Below, piece after piece: positions 31,304-42,563 of a stretch of 53,895 nucleotides of DNA; position 1 is the first letter of the stretch, and every line of letters starts with the position of its first letter. The translations under genes were made by a program, and so were the position numbers. Source of the stretch: Plantago elongata (lineage: Eukaryota > Streptophyta > Magnoliopsida > Lamiales > Plantaginaceae); NCBI GenBank assembly GCA_036897095.1, contig JAYMSP010000398.1, forward strand, positions 1 through 53,895. Reading direction: 5' to 3'. Below the pieces are notes generated by a model. The model saw nothing but the letters and a program-made list of their open reading frames with translations. It was not told the DNA's origin and made no database searches.

Positions 31304-32133
31304 AATTCTATTTTTTCATTGCATGATTTTAGTCGCCGGTCTGGTCCAATTTACTGAAAAACCACTGTTCATTTGGTCGGTTGTTACATAAATCAAAATT
31401 TTCCTAATTTATGGAAAAGTTTTCTTCTACTATACTTAAATCATTTTAAATTAAAGAAGACGATGGACGAAAATATGTTAATTATAAATTTGGACTCTTT
31501 AGTAACACCAAAGTTATGAAATAAAACAAATGCACAAGCATGAACTGTTTAATAACAATGAACTGTTTAAAATATAACTGGACCAATCAGTGTACATAAG
31601 AAATTCAATGACCAGAAAAGGACTAGAAAAAGAGAGGATATATCATTCCCCCAGCTACAAATACATAAAATTCCACAGTTATACATCGACATGCCGACAG
31701 AAAACAATTAAAACAGCAAAGCTCTATCATCATCAAATACTCAGCCTTGCTACTTTAGTACTTGTTCTTCCTTAAAGCTTACCCCTGCACAGAAAGCAAG
31801 ATAAGAGAATGACTTGACTGTAGTGCCCCTTTCAAGATCCACTACTGGCAGAGAGACATTCAACAACAGCTGCTACCATCTCTCAAAATATTGTTGCTAT
31901 ATCCCAAATGCATGGTAAAAAGTGAGTCAAGGTCCAATGCGATGAGGGAAATGTAACACTGCAATGAAATCTGCTTTTAATTTTTTTTCATTTCTATATG
32001 TATGACAATCAGAATGATACAGAGACAGCCTGGATGTACAATATTCTGGAGGAGCTACAAAGTTAAAAGGTCAACAAAGAAAAAAGAATGCAACAGTAAC
32101 TCATAAGTTAAAGTTGAGGTAATCTATTAGAAC
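31304..32133. other. flank and probable 3' UTR of the PCFS4-like gene
   Basis: No gene supported. The part nearest 32133 is the likely 3' UTR of the minus-strand PCFS4-like gene. An open frame at 31590-31775 lacks any family resemblance. Confidence 0.4.
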
Positions 32134-35100
32134 CTAGCTCCGCAACCTTGTCGATTCCTGCACATTGGAAAGGAAATTCAAGAAATGAAAACGTGCAAGA
32201 TCATATAGGCATGTCTTTCAGATGTATGTGTCAGAAATGTCTTATAAAATATAGTAATAGTTTACATAGATAATCATGAATATGATAATAACTTAAGACT
32301 TTAATGTTAAATCTTGCATAGTTAGGAGTTCATATGGTAATGCTCCCTATTCAATGGATCCAACTTTTCTGGGACATGTCAACAATCAATTAGCTCAACC
32401 TAAAATGGGCCTAAAATTGCAGTTGACATGTAGAGAAACAAAAGGCAGCACACACAAGGTAATTGGCATTTCACCCACAACCTCCTGGTAAGTGGTAAGA
32501 CCAACTCCACCAGGTTTTTACAGGTGGAGATAGAACCCACTAAACCGCGTAATCACTTTTTAAACAATATCACTGGTGAGACAAGCCTTGCAGGTTTTCG
32601 CCATTTATTTATTTATTTAAATCTTTATTGCTTATTTACTTAAGTTTCTTCTTTCCTTTTTTTTTTTCTTTCCCCTCCCGCTTTCTGCAAGTGTGTTTTT
32701 AATTTCTAGTATTTGATGTAATTCTCCTTCACAAGTATCGTAATTTTTATGGGTGGAGATAGTCTAGAATCAGCACTACTTCATGTTACATGATGACATG
32801 TAAATAGTTTCACGTAAAGCATATTGCATAGGAATCAGCATGCAACTACAAATAATGAGATCATCTTTGGGGTATGTTCCCGGCCAAGGGACACTCTAAT
32901 GAGCAGGAGGCCAAATTAGTTTAAACCCAAAACCTAGCATGTAGTTGAGACAATTTGAATATAAAATGTAACTTTCTTCAATCAAACTCATGATCAGAAG
33001 AAAATCAAGGATAAGACAAGTATGCAGTCACTATTGCCAAGATAGTAAGCAGCGTATAAAGCTAGGTTAAACTACATACCAATTCATCCTTTTTTGTATC
33101 ATCAGATGGGAGCCCATGAGAATCGGGCCTACACTTGACATGCACTATTGGACCTAACTGCGACTTATCAATTCCAATTGTTGATCCAGCAGGTGCATAC
33201 ATGTATACAGCTCCCTTATACATCCATAATTCTGTCTCATCACTATAGAAATCATCAAAAGGCTCTCCACATAATGCACAGGCATTCTGGTCTTCATCAG
33301 CAGGAACAGACATTTCCTCATCTTCCTTCTTTTCCACTATGTTCTCCGCAGGCATAAAACCTGGAACTGATTCAGCACCCACTGCCTCTGCACCACGGAG
33401 CCACAAACTAACATTCACGAACCACTTTGGAGAAGGCTTAGTCTTAGTACGGTTTTTCAGATTCCGGTTCTTGTTCACATGCCAATCCATATGCTTGCTA
33501 TGCTCCTCTTGGGAAATGAAACGAAGGCCACATGTTGTGCATTGCCTCGGAAGATCAGCATATAAAGCGGTTATTACAGACTCATGCCTTACTTTAAGAC
33601 TGTCTGGGTCAAACTCCACTCCAACAGAATCCTACACATAATTTAACTTCATGAAGAACCTCCAGAAGGAATCAATCACATAGAACAAAACAGAATTAAC
33701 ATCTATCTAGTGGCATACCTGCTTATTAAGCGATATCAAACCTTGAGCCGCCAAAGAACTAAACAAACCTGAAAGTGCGCCACCAGCCAGATTAGGCGTC
33801 ACTTGACTAGTACTAGGAAGATTGCTTAGTGGTTGAGCTGGGCCAGGATTAGGACCGCGAAATGGAGGTGGGAAAGCTGCCCCAGACATGTTGTTGAATA
33901 GCATATGAGGCCCATTGGCATTTTGCCATGTCGGTTGCATAGATGGAGCTAGATTACGAGGGTTAGAATTGTTATGAGGACCATATCCTGGCAGGTACCC
34001 ATAAGATTGAGGTGGCATTGATTGATTTGGTCGGGCTGGGGGCATTGAAGGCAAGGGAAAATTTGGTCTAACCTCATGAGATAAAAACATATTTGGCTGC
34101 AGCATAGAACCTTGAGCAGGATTTTGTAGATGTAGGGGAACTGTCCTTGGTATATGAGGTATATTTACTTGTGACATGCTTCTAGAACTATCCAAATGTT
34201 GTTCAGGAACAGAAGGGAAATGGTGTGGGCTATGCAACTTTGATGGATACCATTGTTTTGTTGAAGCAGCTCCATCAGCTGGTCGAAACTCAGGAGCAGG
34301 AAGGTCATAGGTGTTAAATGTGGAAGCGACGCTTGAGGTGTCACCAAGTTTCCCATTCGTAAGATTGCCAGTTACAAGGGGATTCTGTTCATCAGCAGAA
34401 AATAAGTTTCTGTTTTCGGGGAAGGAATTTCCTTTGACATTGAGATGGCTAAAGGACTGCTGAGGCTGTAAAATCAAGGATTCTCTTGAAAAATTAGATG
34501 GCCCCGATACATTAGGCAGAGCTCCTGCAACTTTGCCTCTATAATTAGTCACCAAAGGAGCTTCATACTTTGTGGTAAACATGTGTCTATCCAACAAGTT
34601 ACCAGGAGGTTGAGTGGAGTAACTTTCACTACCCCGTTTTCTTTCTTCGTCCCAATCAAATTCTTCTTCTTCAGTGTTTTGCCAAGACCTAACAGCTATT
34701 TTTTGGTCAATGTCATTCACATCCAATTCCTGGCCCGTTTGATGTTTACGTTTTTTCTCTCTTTGATCAACTCCATATGCATTAATCAATGCTCTAGGCC
34801 CTCGAAGATCACCACCATTTAAGTGATCATAAGGATTGGAAGTTTTAATAGGTCGATTGGAATTCCCCTGCCAATTTCTAGGTTGCCATTCAGCAGTCTC
34901 CTCCTCTCTGTCCATTCCTCTGCTGTGTCCATAATCAACAGTGGCACGAGATGGTGAGGCCCTAACTGTGAGTCTCCTTGGAGAACTGTCCACGGTGTAT
35001 TCTTCAAGTGAAGATGATGGCACCCCACGGCCATTTCCATAAGGAGAGGCAAATTTTGGGGCCACGGCCGCTGGTAGAGGGGGTTTTTTCATAGCATCAA

Positions 35101-38100
35101 GATTAGAAGTTGTATGGCTGGCATGACCAATTGAACTCGCCCCTTCAATGACAACCTGGAGTTTTGAAAACGTAAATGATGAGAAAACATAACCAATTCA
35201 CAAACTTAAAAATTACAGTAGTTAAGTTCATCCTGCTAATTAGGCTATATATGAACACATAAAGATAGTATTCAATCCTCGAAATCAACAAATGCTATTA
35301 ACATTGGCACTCCCAAAAACGAGTAGGGTACCATAAACAATATTAAATGTCAACAGGTATTAAAATAATAAAGAAACACAAGAAGAAGCAAAATAACTCA
35401 GGCAAACATATACTGTAATATAGATTGGAAATAGATGAGGCAGACTTGCAAGTAGCCAACTGAAATCTTTCCACAAAAGCACATGGGGTCGACTGGCAAT
35501 TCAACCAAAAAGAAAACCTAATATAAAGCAATAAGTAAACAGCGCCAAAAAACGAACCTATGTGTTCCATAGAGTCCAATATCACAATGCAATGTTAGAG
35601 TAAATTCAAGTAATTCAGAATTAAAGAAGGCTCAGGTGAAGTTCTAAATCTAAAAGGCCATGACCAATGCCATAGAGGAATTGAAAATGACGAAACACTT
35701 TCTTATAAGAGCTTTTGGACAAGTCTTGCACCCTTGAATCAATCAATCAACCAGATGAGATAACTCAAAATACAGTTCTAGAAGTATAAAGAATATCAGT
35801 AGGAAAATCCAAAGCAGGACAGGGTGAATTCAGTCCTCAGTGTTGAATGCATTGATTAGCATATAGATGCGGCAAAAGGTTCAATAAAAGATAATCAGAA
35901 CATATTAAAAAAACGGACCAGGTTCCAGAACGGAATTCTATTACTAAAACCACTCAGAAAAAAATGCTCTGCAGATTAACACATAATTTTCCGTGCTCTA
36001 AGTGAAGATAATAACGCCCCCCTCCCCATAAAACACCCAAATTTGGTGTCATGCAGAGAGTTCATTTATGGGAAAATAGCAATCACAAACTCTAAAAGAC
36101 AACGCGTAGGATTTTAAAGACGCGAGTTTAAAGTGCAGGCTTACACTGTCTACACTTGAACGCCCGAATTGATGTTTTGGCTCCAGATACTTTGGATTTA
36201 TGTGTATACCATGTAATGGTCGAGGCGATTCCGAATCTCGAGGAGAATTCACAGTAGAAGGTTGACCATGAGTAGAAGGTGAAAACTCTAATTGCATTTC
36301 AATTCTGTGAAGTACTGAAGGTGGGAACACTGTCGCCCACGTACCAAAAAGATGGCGCATAGAGCGTTGCATATTGGGATGGACTTGTGAATAGGTATTA
36401 CAGAAAACCTGTACGCCAAAAGAACAAAATGAAACATTGTATACATGGCACCATAATTCTTGGGCTATAATGCAACAATGCACAGAAAATGACGTCCAAT
36501 ATACATTTATCAATAAAAAGATTCTAACCTCGGGCAAGCGGGAAGAAAAGTATCTAATATACTCCTTGCCGATATTCTTCACAATACTGTCCAAAAGGTA
36601 CAAAGAGGGAAGCTTTTGGTCAACTGGCACCTGGAAAAGATGAGCATCAGATTAAGAGGAATTAGTGATTTACTGGCTCAAGTAAAAAGGTAATGAAGAG
36701 TCTGCTGCTCTGAAATATCTTAAGAGAGAGCTTGGGTGAGTCGAAAAATATATTTGTATACACGGGGAGCATCCAAGATGTATAATAAACCAATAGAGTG
36801 GCCAACATCAAGATTTATTTATAACCAGCATTAGTTGAATTGAGACCAGAGCTTCAATGAATGATGATCCCAGGTACCCGTGCAACACCAACTAAAAGGT
36901 ATGTGATCAAATTAACAATTCATATTACAACAGAACCCAACTCAGTTGGTAAAACTCTTCAGCTCCAACTATTAGGTCAGGGTTCCTGGAACCTAGAAGG
37001 AATAGTGCAGAACCACTATAAATCCTCCTGTTGCAATTGCATAAAAAGTACAAAAAAAGAAAAGAAGCAAGCTTGAAATATGTAAAAACCCACAGTAAAG
37101 AACAAGTAAAAACCTAAAAGGTTTGATTACGCTTTCCCATTCTTAATGAAACATAATCAACCATAGGCAGGTGAGATAGCTCTTTGATTTTGATTCGAGT
37201 CTTTGACCCTATTTCTGTGGGCTTGAAAGGAAGCAGAACATCCTTCAAGTGATATCAGTCAATCTGAATTCAAGGCCAATCCGCCACTAATTTGGGAAAA
37301 CTACGAGTATTGAACTCTTGTCTCTTAATATCATTTCACAGTGCCGGAAGGGTAAGCATACCACAAAAAAGATAATCTGAAGCCGAATAAGTTCCAAGTT
37401 GACAAGACCTCCATTTGTTTTCCTGTACTAGTTACTCATAAGAACTTAAGTCGGGAGTTAACAGATAAGAACCCAAACAAAAGCTCCATAAGTCCCAGAG
37501 GCCAGATTCAATGTGTGAGATTAAAATAGAACGAAACTGGCAATGTGATTGCAGCCTGTTTCTCATCTCAATTTAAAGCTTATCCGTTTAATTCATTATT
37601 AGAATTATAATCATTGGTTAGAAGCCAATTTGCAGCTTTCTTTCCCATTTCCATTATTTGATTTGGTTTGCCGATTATTCGATTAAATTGATAGGGTTTG
37701 TATAAAACGAGATTAAAAAAAAGAAAAAGAAAGAAAGGAAACAAAGGATTGAAAAATTAGAACTTGTTAACGTATCTCTCATGATACAACACAAGAAAGG
37801 AGTACAAAGGCCCAATTTACAAGAATAAGGAACCCTAATTGACTATATTACGATTATGTTATGTTATGTTATACCTCCATGATACGAGCACAGATAGCAT
37901 CTGCAATCCCTTTGGCATTGAGCCTCTGTTCGCCGGCGATGATAGTGAGATCAGTGATAATTGGCTTGGAATTGAAGGTGAGCGTGGAGAGCAAAACGTC
38001 GTAAATCCGCATGATATCATCGGGAGTCAAAGGGTCGGCACCAAAAACCCTAGCTTCATCCTCTCTCTCCTTGAGGAGAGTTTTGAATCGGTCGAGAATC

Positions 38101-38198
38101 AATGAAGTGGAAGGCTTGCCGGAAACAGGAGCTGCTCCGCCATCGGTGGATTGAATCGAGGGTTGGGTCTTGGCAAAGCTACCGTGGCTGATAGGCAT
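32134..38198 (-). CDS. PCFS4: PCFS4-like pre-mRNA cleavage and polyadenylation factor (Pcf11 family)
   Basis: Six exons splice in phase: 37875-38198, 36529-36630, 36145-36408, 33719-35155, 33080-33631, 32134-32157. They give about 900 residues; Arabidopsis PCFS4 has about 808. The N-terminal CID (residues about 70-180: [54 protein letters not shown]) binds the RNA polymerase II C-terminal domain. A long Pro/Asn-rich low-complexity middle follows, with the conserved [10 protein letters not shown] and [13 protein letters not shown] motifs. Then come two zinc-binding motifs, [21 protein letters not shown] and [17 protein letters not shown]. The last exon is only 24 nt and ends the protein ESTRLRS. 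The start chosen (MPISHG, 38198) is the first in-frame ATG. In Arabidopsis this factor promotes flowering through alternative polyadenylation of FCA. Confidence 0.93.
36937..37005 (+). repeat. SINE-like relic in PCFS4 intron 1
   Basis: CCCAACTCAGTTGGTAAAAC (A-box-like, 36936-36955) is followed about 30 bp later by AGGGTTCCTGGAACC (B-box-like). This is the spacing and wording of tRNA-derived plant SINE heads of the Au type. No tail or target duplication was identified. A second weaker B-box-like string (GATTCGAGTC) occurs near 37192. Confidence 0.4.
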
Positions 38199-40424
38199 AG
38201 GTAGGGTTCCGTTTTTCCAGTTGGGAAAGGAGAAAATTGATTCAATTGATGATGCGTCGTTTCGATTACAAAGAAAAGAAAGAACCACACTGTAGAAGTG
38301 AAATTCAATTCAATTGGGTGCGTGTCGATTCAAAGCATCTTCTCTCTTGTGCTTTCTTGTTAAAAATGATGGATTTATACATTTAAGTACAGGAAAACAA
38401 ATTTGCTTCAAATACCTGTTCAGTAAACAAACGAATTTTCACTAATTGCTATGCAATCAAACTTTCCCCGACTCAGACTCAATTCATATAATCCATATAT
38501 TAATGGGAAAAACTTCATATCATTGCCTCAAACAAATTGCGGGTGAAACAATTTTTCATTTTAAACGTTCTATTAAAATGGTATAATTCTTCATTTATAA
38601 AATAATTTCACAACACAACTTATTTTCAACCATATATTATTAAACACACATTGTAATTTTTATCTCAAACTCATTCTTAACCACATATTATATATTATTT
38701 TTAAAATCGTGCATTTCAAATATATTTTATTTCAAATTGGACGAAAGGAGTAGTATTTTACTTTCTAAGATGCTAATTTTGATAATAAATAAACTTTCAC
38801 AATAGAACTTTAGTTACAAAATTATAAATAGTATATAATTACTGGACTTTTATTATTATTATTTAATATTAATTTGTAGTCAATATTAAATTATTTTTAG
38901 AATATATTAAATATAATATATTTAAACTAATTTTTTTAAATCAATCATTCCCGCACTCATACAAACGTCTTGTGATCCCCCTGCCATGAAAAAGTGGACT
39001 TGCAAGAATTGTATTATGTGAAAATTATGAGGTGGTCTTTTTGTTGCCAAGATAAAAACATATCCATCACTATGATATCATTCACAAGTCACAACCATAG
39101 GGTTTATGTCATAAACTCAGTATTAACAATACCGTCGCATTGGAGTAGTATGCAAAAGGTGTAGAGTTCAAACCCGACAACACTGAAGTTATAAGGTGGT
39201 TCTAGTTAAGGCAAGGCAATGAGCTATAAGATATAATTAAATAATTCGCAGCTTGTAATATAATAACTTATTAAAAAAAACAATATTGTCACATTATGAG
39301 TGGTAGAACCAAGTATCCTTTGAGATATTCGTCCTTGTTCATGCGTATGTTGAAGTGAAGGCCAATTTAGAGATCAAATGCATCGGTGGCATAGGGATTA
39401 GAAGAACATACAGAGCTCCAGATTTTCGGTACAAAGCGCATACCATTGACAACTATGGACAAGACACTGGAAAAGGAGGTTAAAATGCTTCTTTTTTTCT
39501 TTCTTTCCATTCAAGCCTGTAGATGTGTAGATACAGTTACAATATAAGGAGTAAAAGATTCTTTGTACATATAATTGACAACGGTGCAAGACCAAGTTAC
39601 TTGCAATGAAGATACATTATTCAGCTTTATTCGGTTTTCACATGTACACCAGTCGAAGAAGCTTGTACTATAGGCAAACGAATAAGCCAGACCCTCACAA
39701 CTCTGCAGGATATTCATACAACGGAAACATTTAGAGAACTGAAAAGGCATACAGGTAAAACATCTCTAAGGTATTCTTGAGTACCATCATATTGCAAAAT
39801 GATGACATGGAACTGAAATTTCTGGTCAATGAGAATAAACATGTATCTTGTTTCAGAACTCATGAGAAACAGCTCTACCACTACAGGGAATCTAGTAACT
39901 GAACGAAAGACAGAGTATTTACCCTTAATCTCAAAGAACAGTGTGAAAGGGCCAATGTCTATGCTACATGCTATTACTATTATTGCTCTATCCCATCAGT
40001 CTTTGCGAATTCTCAAATTTCGGACATGTGCAGCAGATATGTGACAGATTAGCTCAATAGTGGTGAAAAATTTAGCACGCAGATGACAAAGATTTTGAAG
40101 GCATACAGAATACCACAGTATTTTTAGAATCATGAATTCTGAAGATGTTGGTAGAGCCAGTTCCATTTTGCCCTACCTTCTCAACTGTCTCATAGTAGAT
40201 ATAAATTCAAGGATATTATGAATTACACACTAGATACATCATTCGATCAAATCCAGTGAAGAGAATATGTTAACAAGGAAATCAGAAATGTCATTATCTA
40301 TTCATATTCCACACTAACAAAATAATAATCCAAGCTATCCTTAACAGAGCATAACGTAAACCGTGGAACATAAGATAGAGTAGTACACTTACATATAGAC
40401 ACATAAGTCTAGCAGAGAATATTG
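38199..40424. other. PCFS4 upstream region and intergenic sequence
   Basis: 38199-38400 is the likely 5' UTR and promoter of the PCFS4-like gene. 38400-39300 is AT-rich with no gene. 39400-40424 is the downstream flank of the SVIP-like gene and may include its 3' UTR. Open frames at 39398-39750 and 39829-40044 show no family resemblance. A tRNA-like GAGTTCAAACCC string at about 39166 hints at another SINE relic but is too weak to call. Confidence 0.4.
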
Positions 40425-41802
40425 TCATCCCATCTGCCACTGCATTGATATAATAAAGTAAACATTAGTAAACTGAAGAATTTAATCCGAAAGCTACTTG
40501 TTTTTACAGCATTAAATTAAGAAAAACGACATTCTAATAGAGTAACAAGATGGTACAACTGGTGGTCAATACCTAAAACCATTAAATTCACAACACATAA
40601 ATTAAGACATGTGGAATTACATCGTCATGCATGGCAACTAGACTAGCTGCATGCTGATCGTACCCATGATGAAATTCAAAGGACATATAAGGGGGGTCAT
40701 ACCTTAAGAACCGGTTCTCCTTTGTTGGCATTAACATTTTGCTTCGCAGCAGCTGCTAGCTGTGCTTTTGCAGCCCTTCCTGCTGCAGACTTTTCAAATT
40801 GCTCTTGCCTGCAGACACGGTGATATTGAGCATGTTATGTGATTTTCTCGAACAGTAGAAAATACCAAAGCCAACATTCTCAAACTTCTAGACAGAGAAA
40901 TTAAAAGATGAGAAAAAAGTTAACTAAATGTTTTGTTAGGGTGCAGTTATTTCATGACTAAGATCCCGTAACAAGTATTAAATTCCAAAAACTGGTATTT
41001 TACTTCACATGGACAGGCTGCAAGTCAGCAACAGTGTATCATATGCAAGTAATCAAATTGTTTGTTGCATACAGCCACAGGTAAGGATTGTAGTCGGGAA
41101 TTCCTTCAGTGTTTTGCATCAAGTCCAACAGAGCAAATTACGGGGTCACATTGCTCAAAGCAAAAGAATGCAATCTATACTTCCGGTCTCTCATCCTTTC
41201 AAGCAGAAAATAAATGGCTCTATACAAAACCATAAATCTCATCCGTTATTACCAAAGTTCAGATCACTCTAACAGACAACACACATAATTTCTTAGCTGC
41301 ATATGCATTCCATTCCCCACATAGACGTTCATAACTCTGTGCAATGCGAGGATTAAAGAATTCCTTTGAACTCTGCCCTCCTGGCCTCCTCTTCCAATTA
41401 CGTTATTGTCACGTTCCCCTCTTACTCTTGGTCTTAATTCCTTCTGATTAACATATTTCAAACAGCTCTTTTCAAGTCACTTACTTTTACAAAGATATGA
41501 ACTTTATGATCAAATACGACACAAAATTCCATCTTTCCTAGTGAAACATCGAGATCTTTATATTCGCCCAAAATCCCAGATAATTAATCAGCATTACAAT
41601 TCATGAAGAATCAAAATCAAAGCGAGTAGAATTGAAACCAAATTAACAGAAGAACATTAAACAGGAATGATATGTAAAAAAGATTAAACCTTTTTTCGGC
41701 AGCTTCAGCAGCTCGTTTTCGGGCTTCTTCAGAAGCCATACGGTCTTCTTCTCTTCTCCGCTCTTTGCTGGCTCCTCCATCAAAGCAATCAAAGCAACCC
41801 AT
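40425..41802 (-). CDS. small VCP/p97-interacting protein (SVIP)-like
   Basis: Three exons splice in phase: 41690-41802, 40703-40808 and a 15-nt last exon at 40425-40439 encoding WQMG and stop. The product is 77 residues. It begins MGCFDCFDGG, a good N-myristoylation site (Gly2) with neighbouring cysteines (Cys3, Cys6) suited to palmitoylation, so it is probably membrane-tethered. A charged, Ala-rich helix follows (RREEDRMASEEARKRAAEAA), then KSAAGRAAKAQLAAAAKQ and the conserved end NKGEPVLKWQMG. The family is widespread in plants as a 75-80 residue protein of unclear function, often annotated SVIP-like. Animal SVIP inhibits ER-associated degradation through p97. Equivalent function here is inferred from the name only. 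The tiny last exon and short length make it easy to miss in automatic annotation. Confidence 0.88.
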
Positions 41803-42563
41803 CTTTCTCTAATTTAAGAATTCCTAATTTCTAATCCAAGATTTTGGGTTTTTCTTCTGTGAATCTCTAATTGCTTTTGGAGCTACTATCGACAAGAATT
41901 AAAAGTTGAGGAATTTGGTTAAGGATTTTGTGAGTTGGATTCTTGTAGTTGTCCAAAATACCAAGTCTTCGTAGAATTCCCTTTTTGTATCTTTTTTAGG
42001 TATTACAAATTTACAACAGATGCTAATTGCACTGTTCAACACTGCCACTTACTGTTTCTTATTCACTGAAGTTTTGGAAATTGCAGTTTAGCAACCTTCA
42101 TTTCGATTTAATGCAAAAACCTCTTGTTTTGTTTTGAAGAGAATGAAGCAAAGAAGCAAATCGAGCACGAATTGGAATTGCAATGAATCCGGGTATTTAG
42201 AGTTACAATGGTGTAGTTGGGGCACATATTATATTTTCTGGCTTATGTGTTTTGGCAAGGTCTATTTGGATCTAGAAATATATTTTCATGAAGTCGATGA
42301 TATATCAAGATTTAACCTTCAATAACGTACTGAGATGAGAATGTGATTTGGTGGGAAACTCTCCTAATTTGTATGAGCTTTGTCTTTCCAGTATCAGTTG
42401 TAGAAGGATTATAGTTCATTATTAACGGTAAAATAGGACTTATAAACAAATTAAATCACAATCTCCTTCTAGTATTGCACTACATTCTATTTTATTCCAC
42501 AATAGTATCATATTACAACTTACAAGTTGATGCCAAAGGTGGTGTGTTCTCTCATGGTAAAGA
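41803..42563. other. SVIP promoter and RG-lyase 3' flank
   Basis: Upstream region of the SVIP-like gene on the left and downstream region of the rhamnogalacturonate lyase gene on the right, both minus strand. An open frame at 42134-42325 has no family resemblance. Confidence 0.4.

Noticed and set aside
30943..31391. open frames overlapping the CML pseudogene
   Set aside because: The minus-strand frame is a shadow of the EF-hand sequence. The plus-strand frame from 31206 is just its shifted tail.
39150..39190. tRNA-like string GAGTTCAAACCC
   Set aside because: A B-box-like match alone, with no A box at the right spacing and no cloverleaf. Too weak for a tRNA or SINE call.
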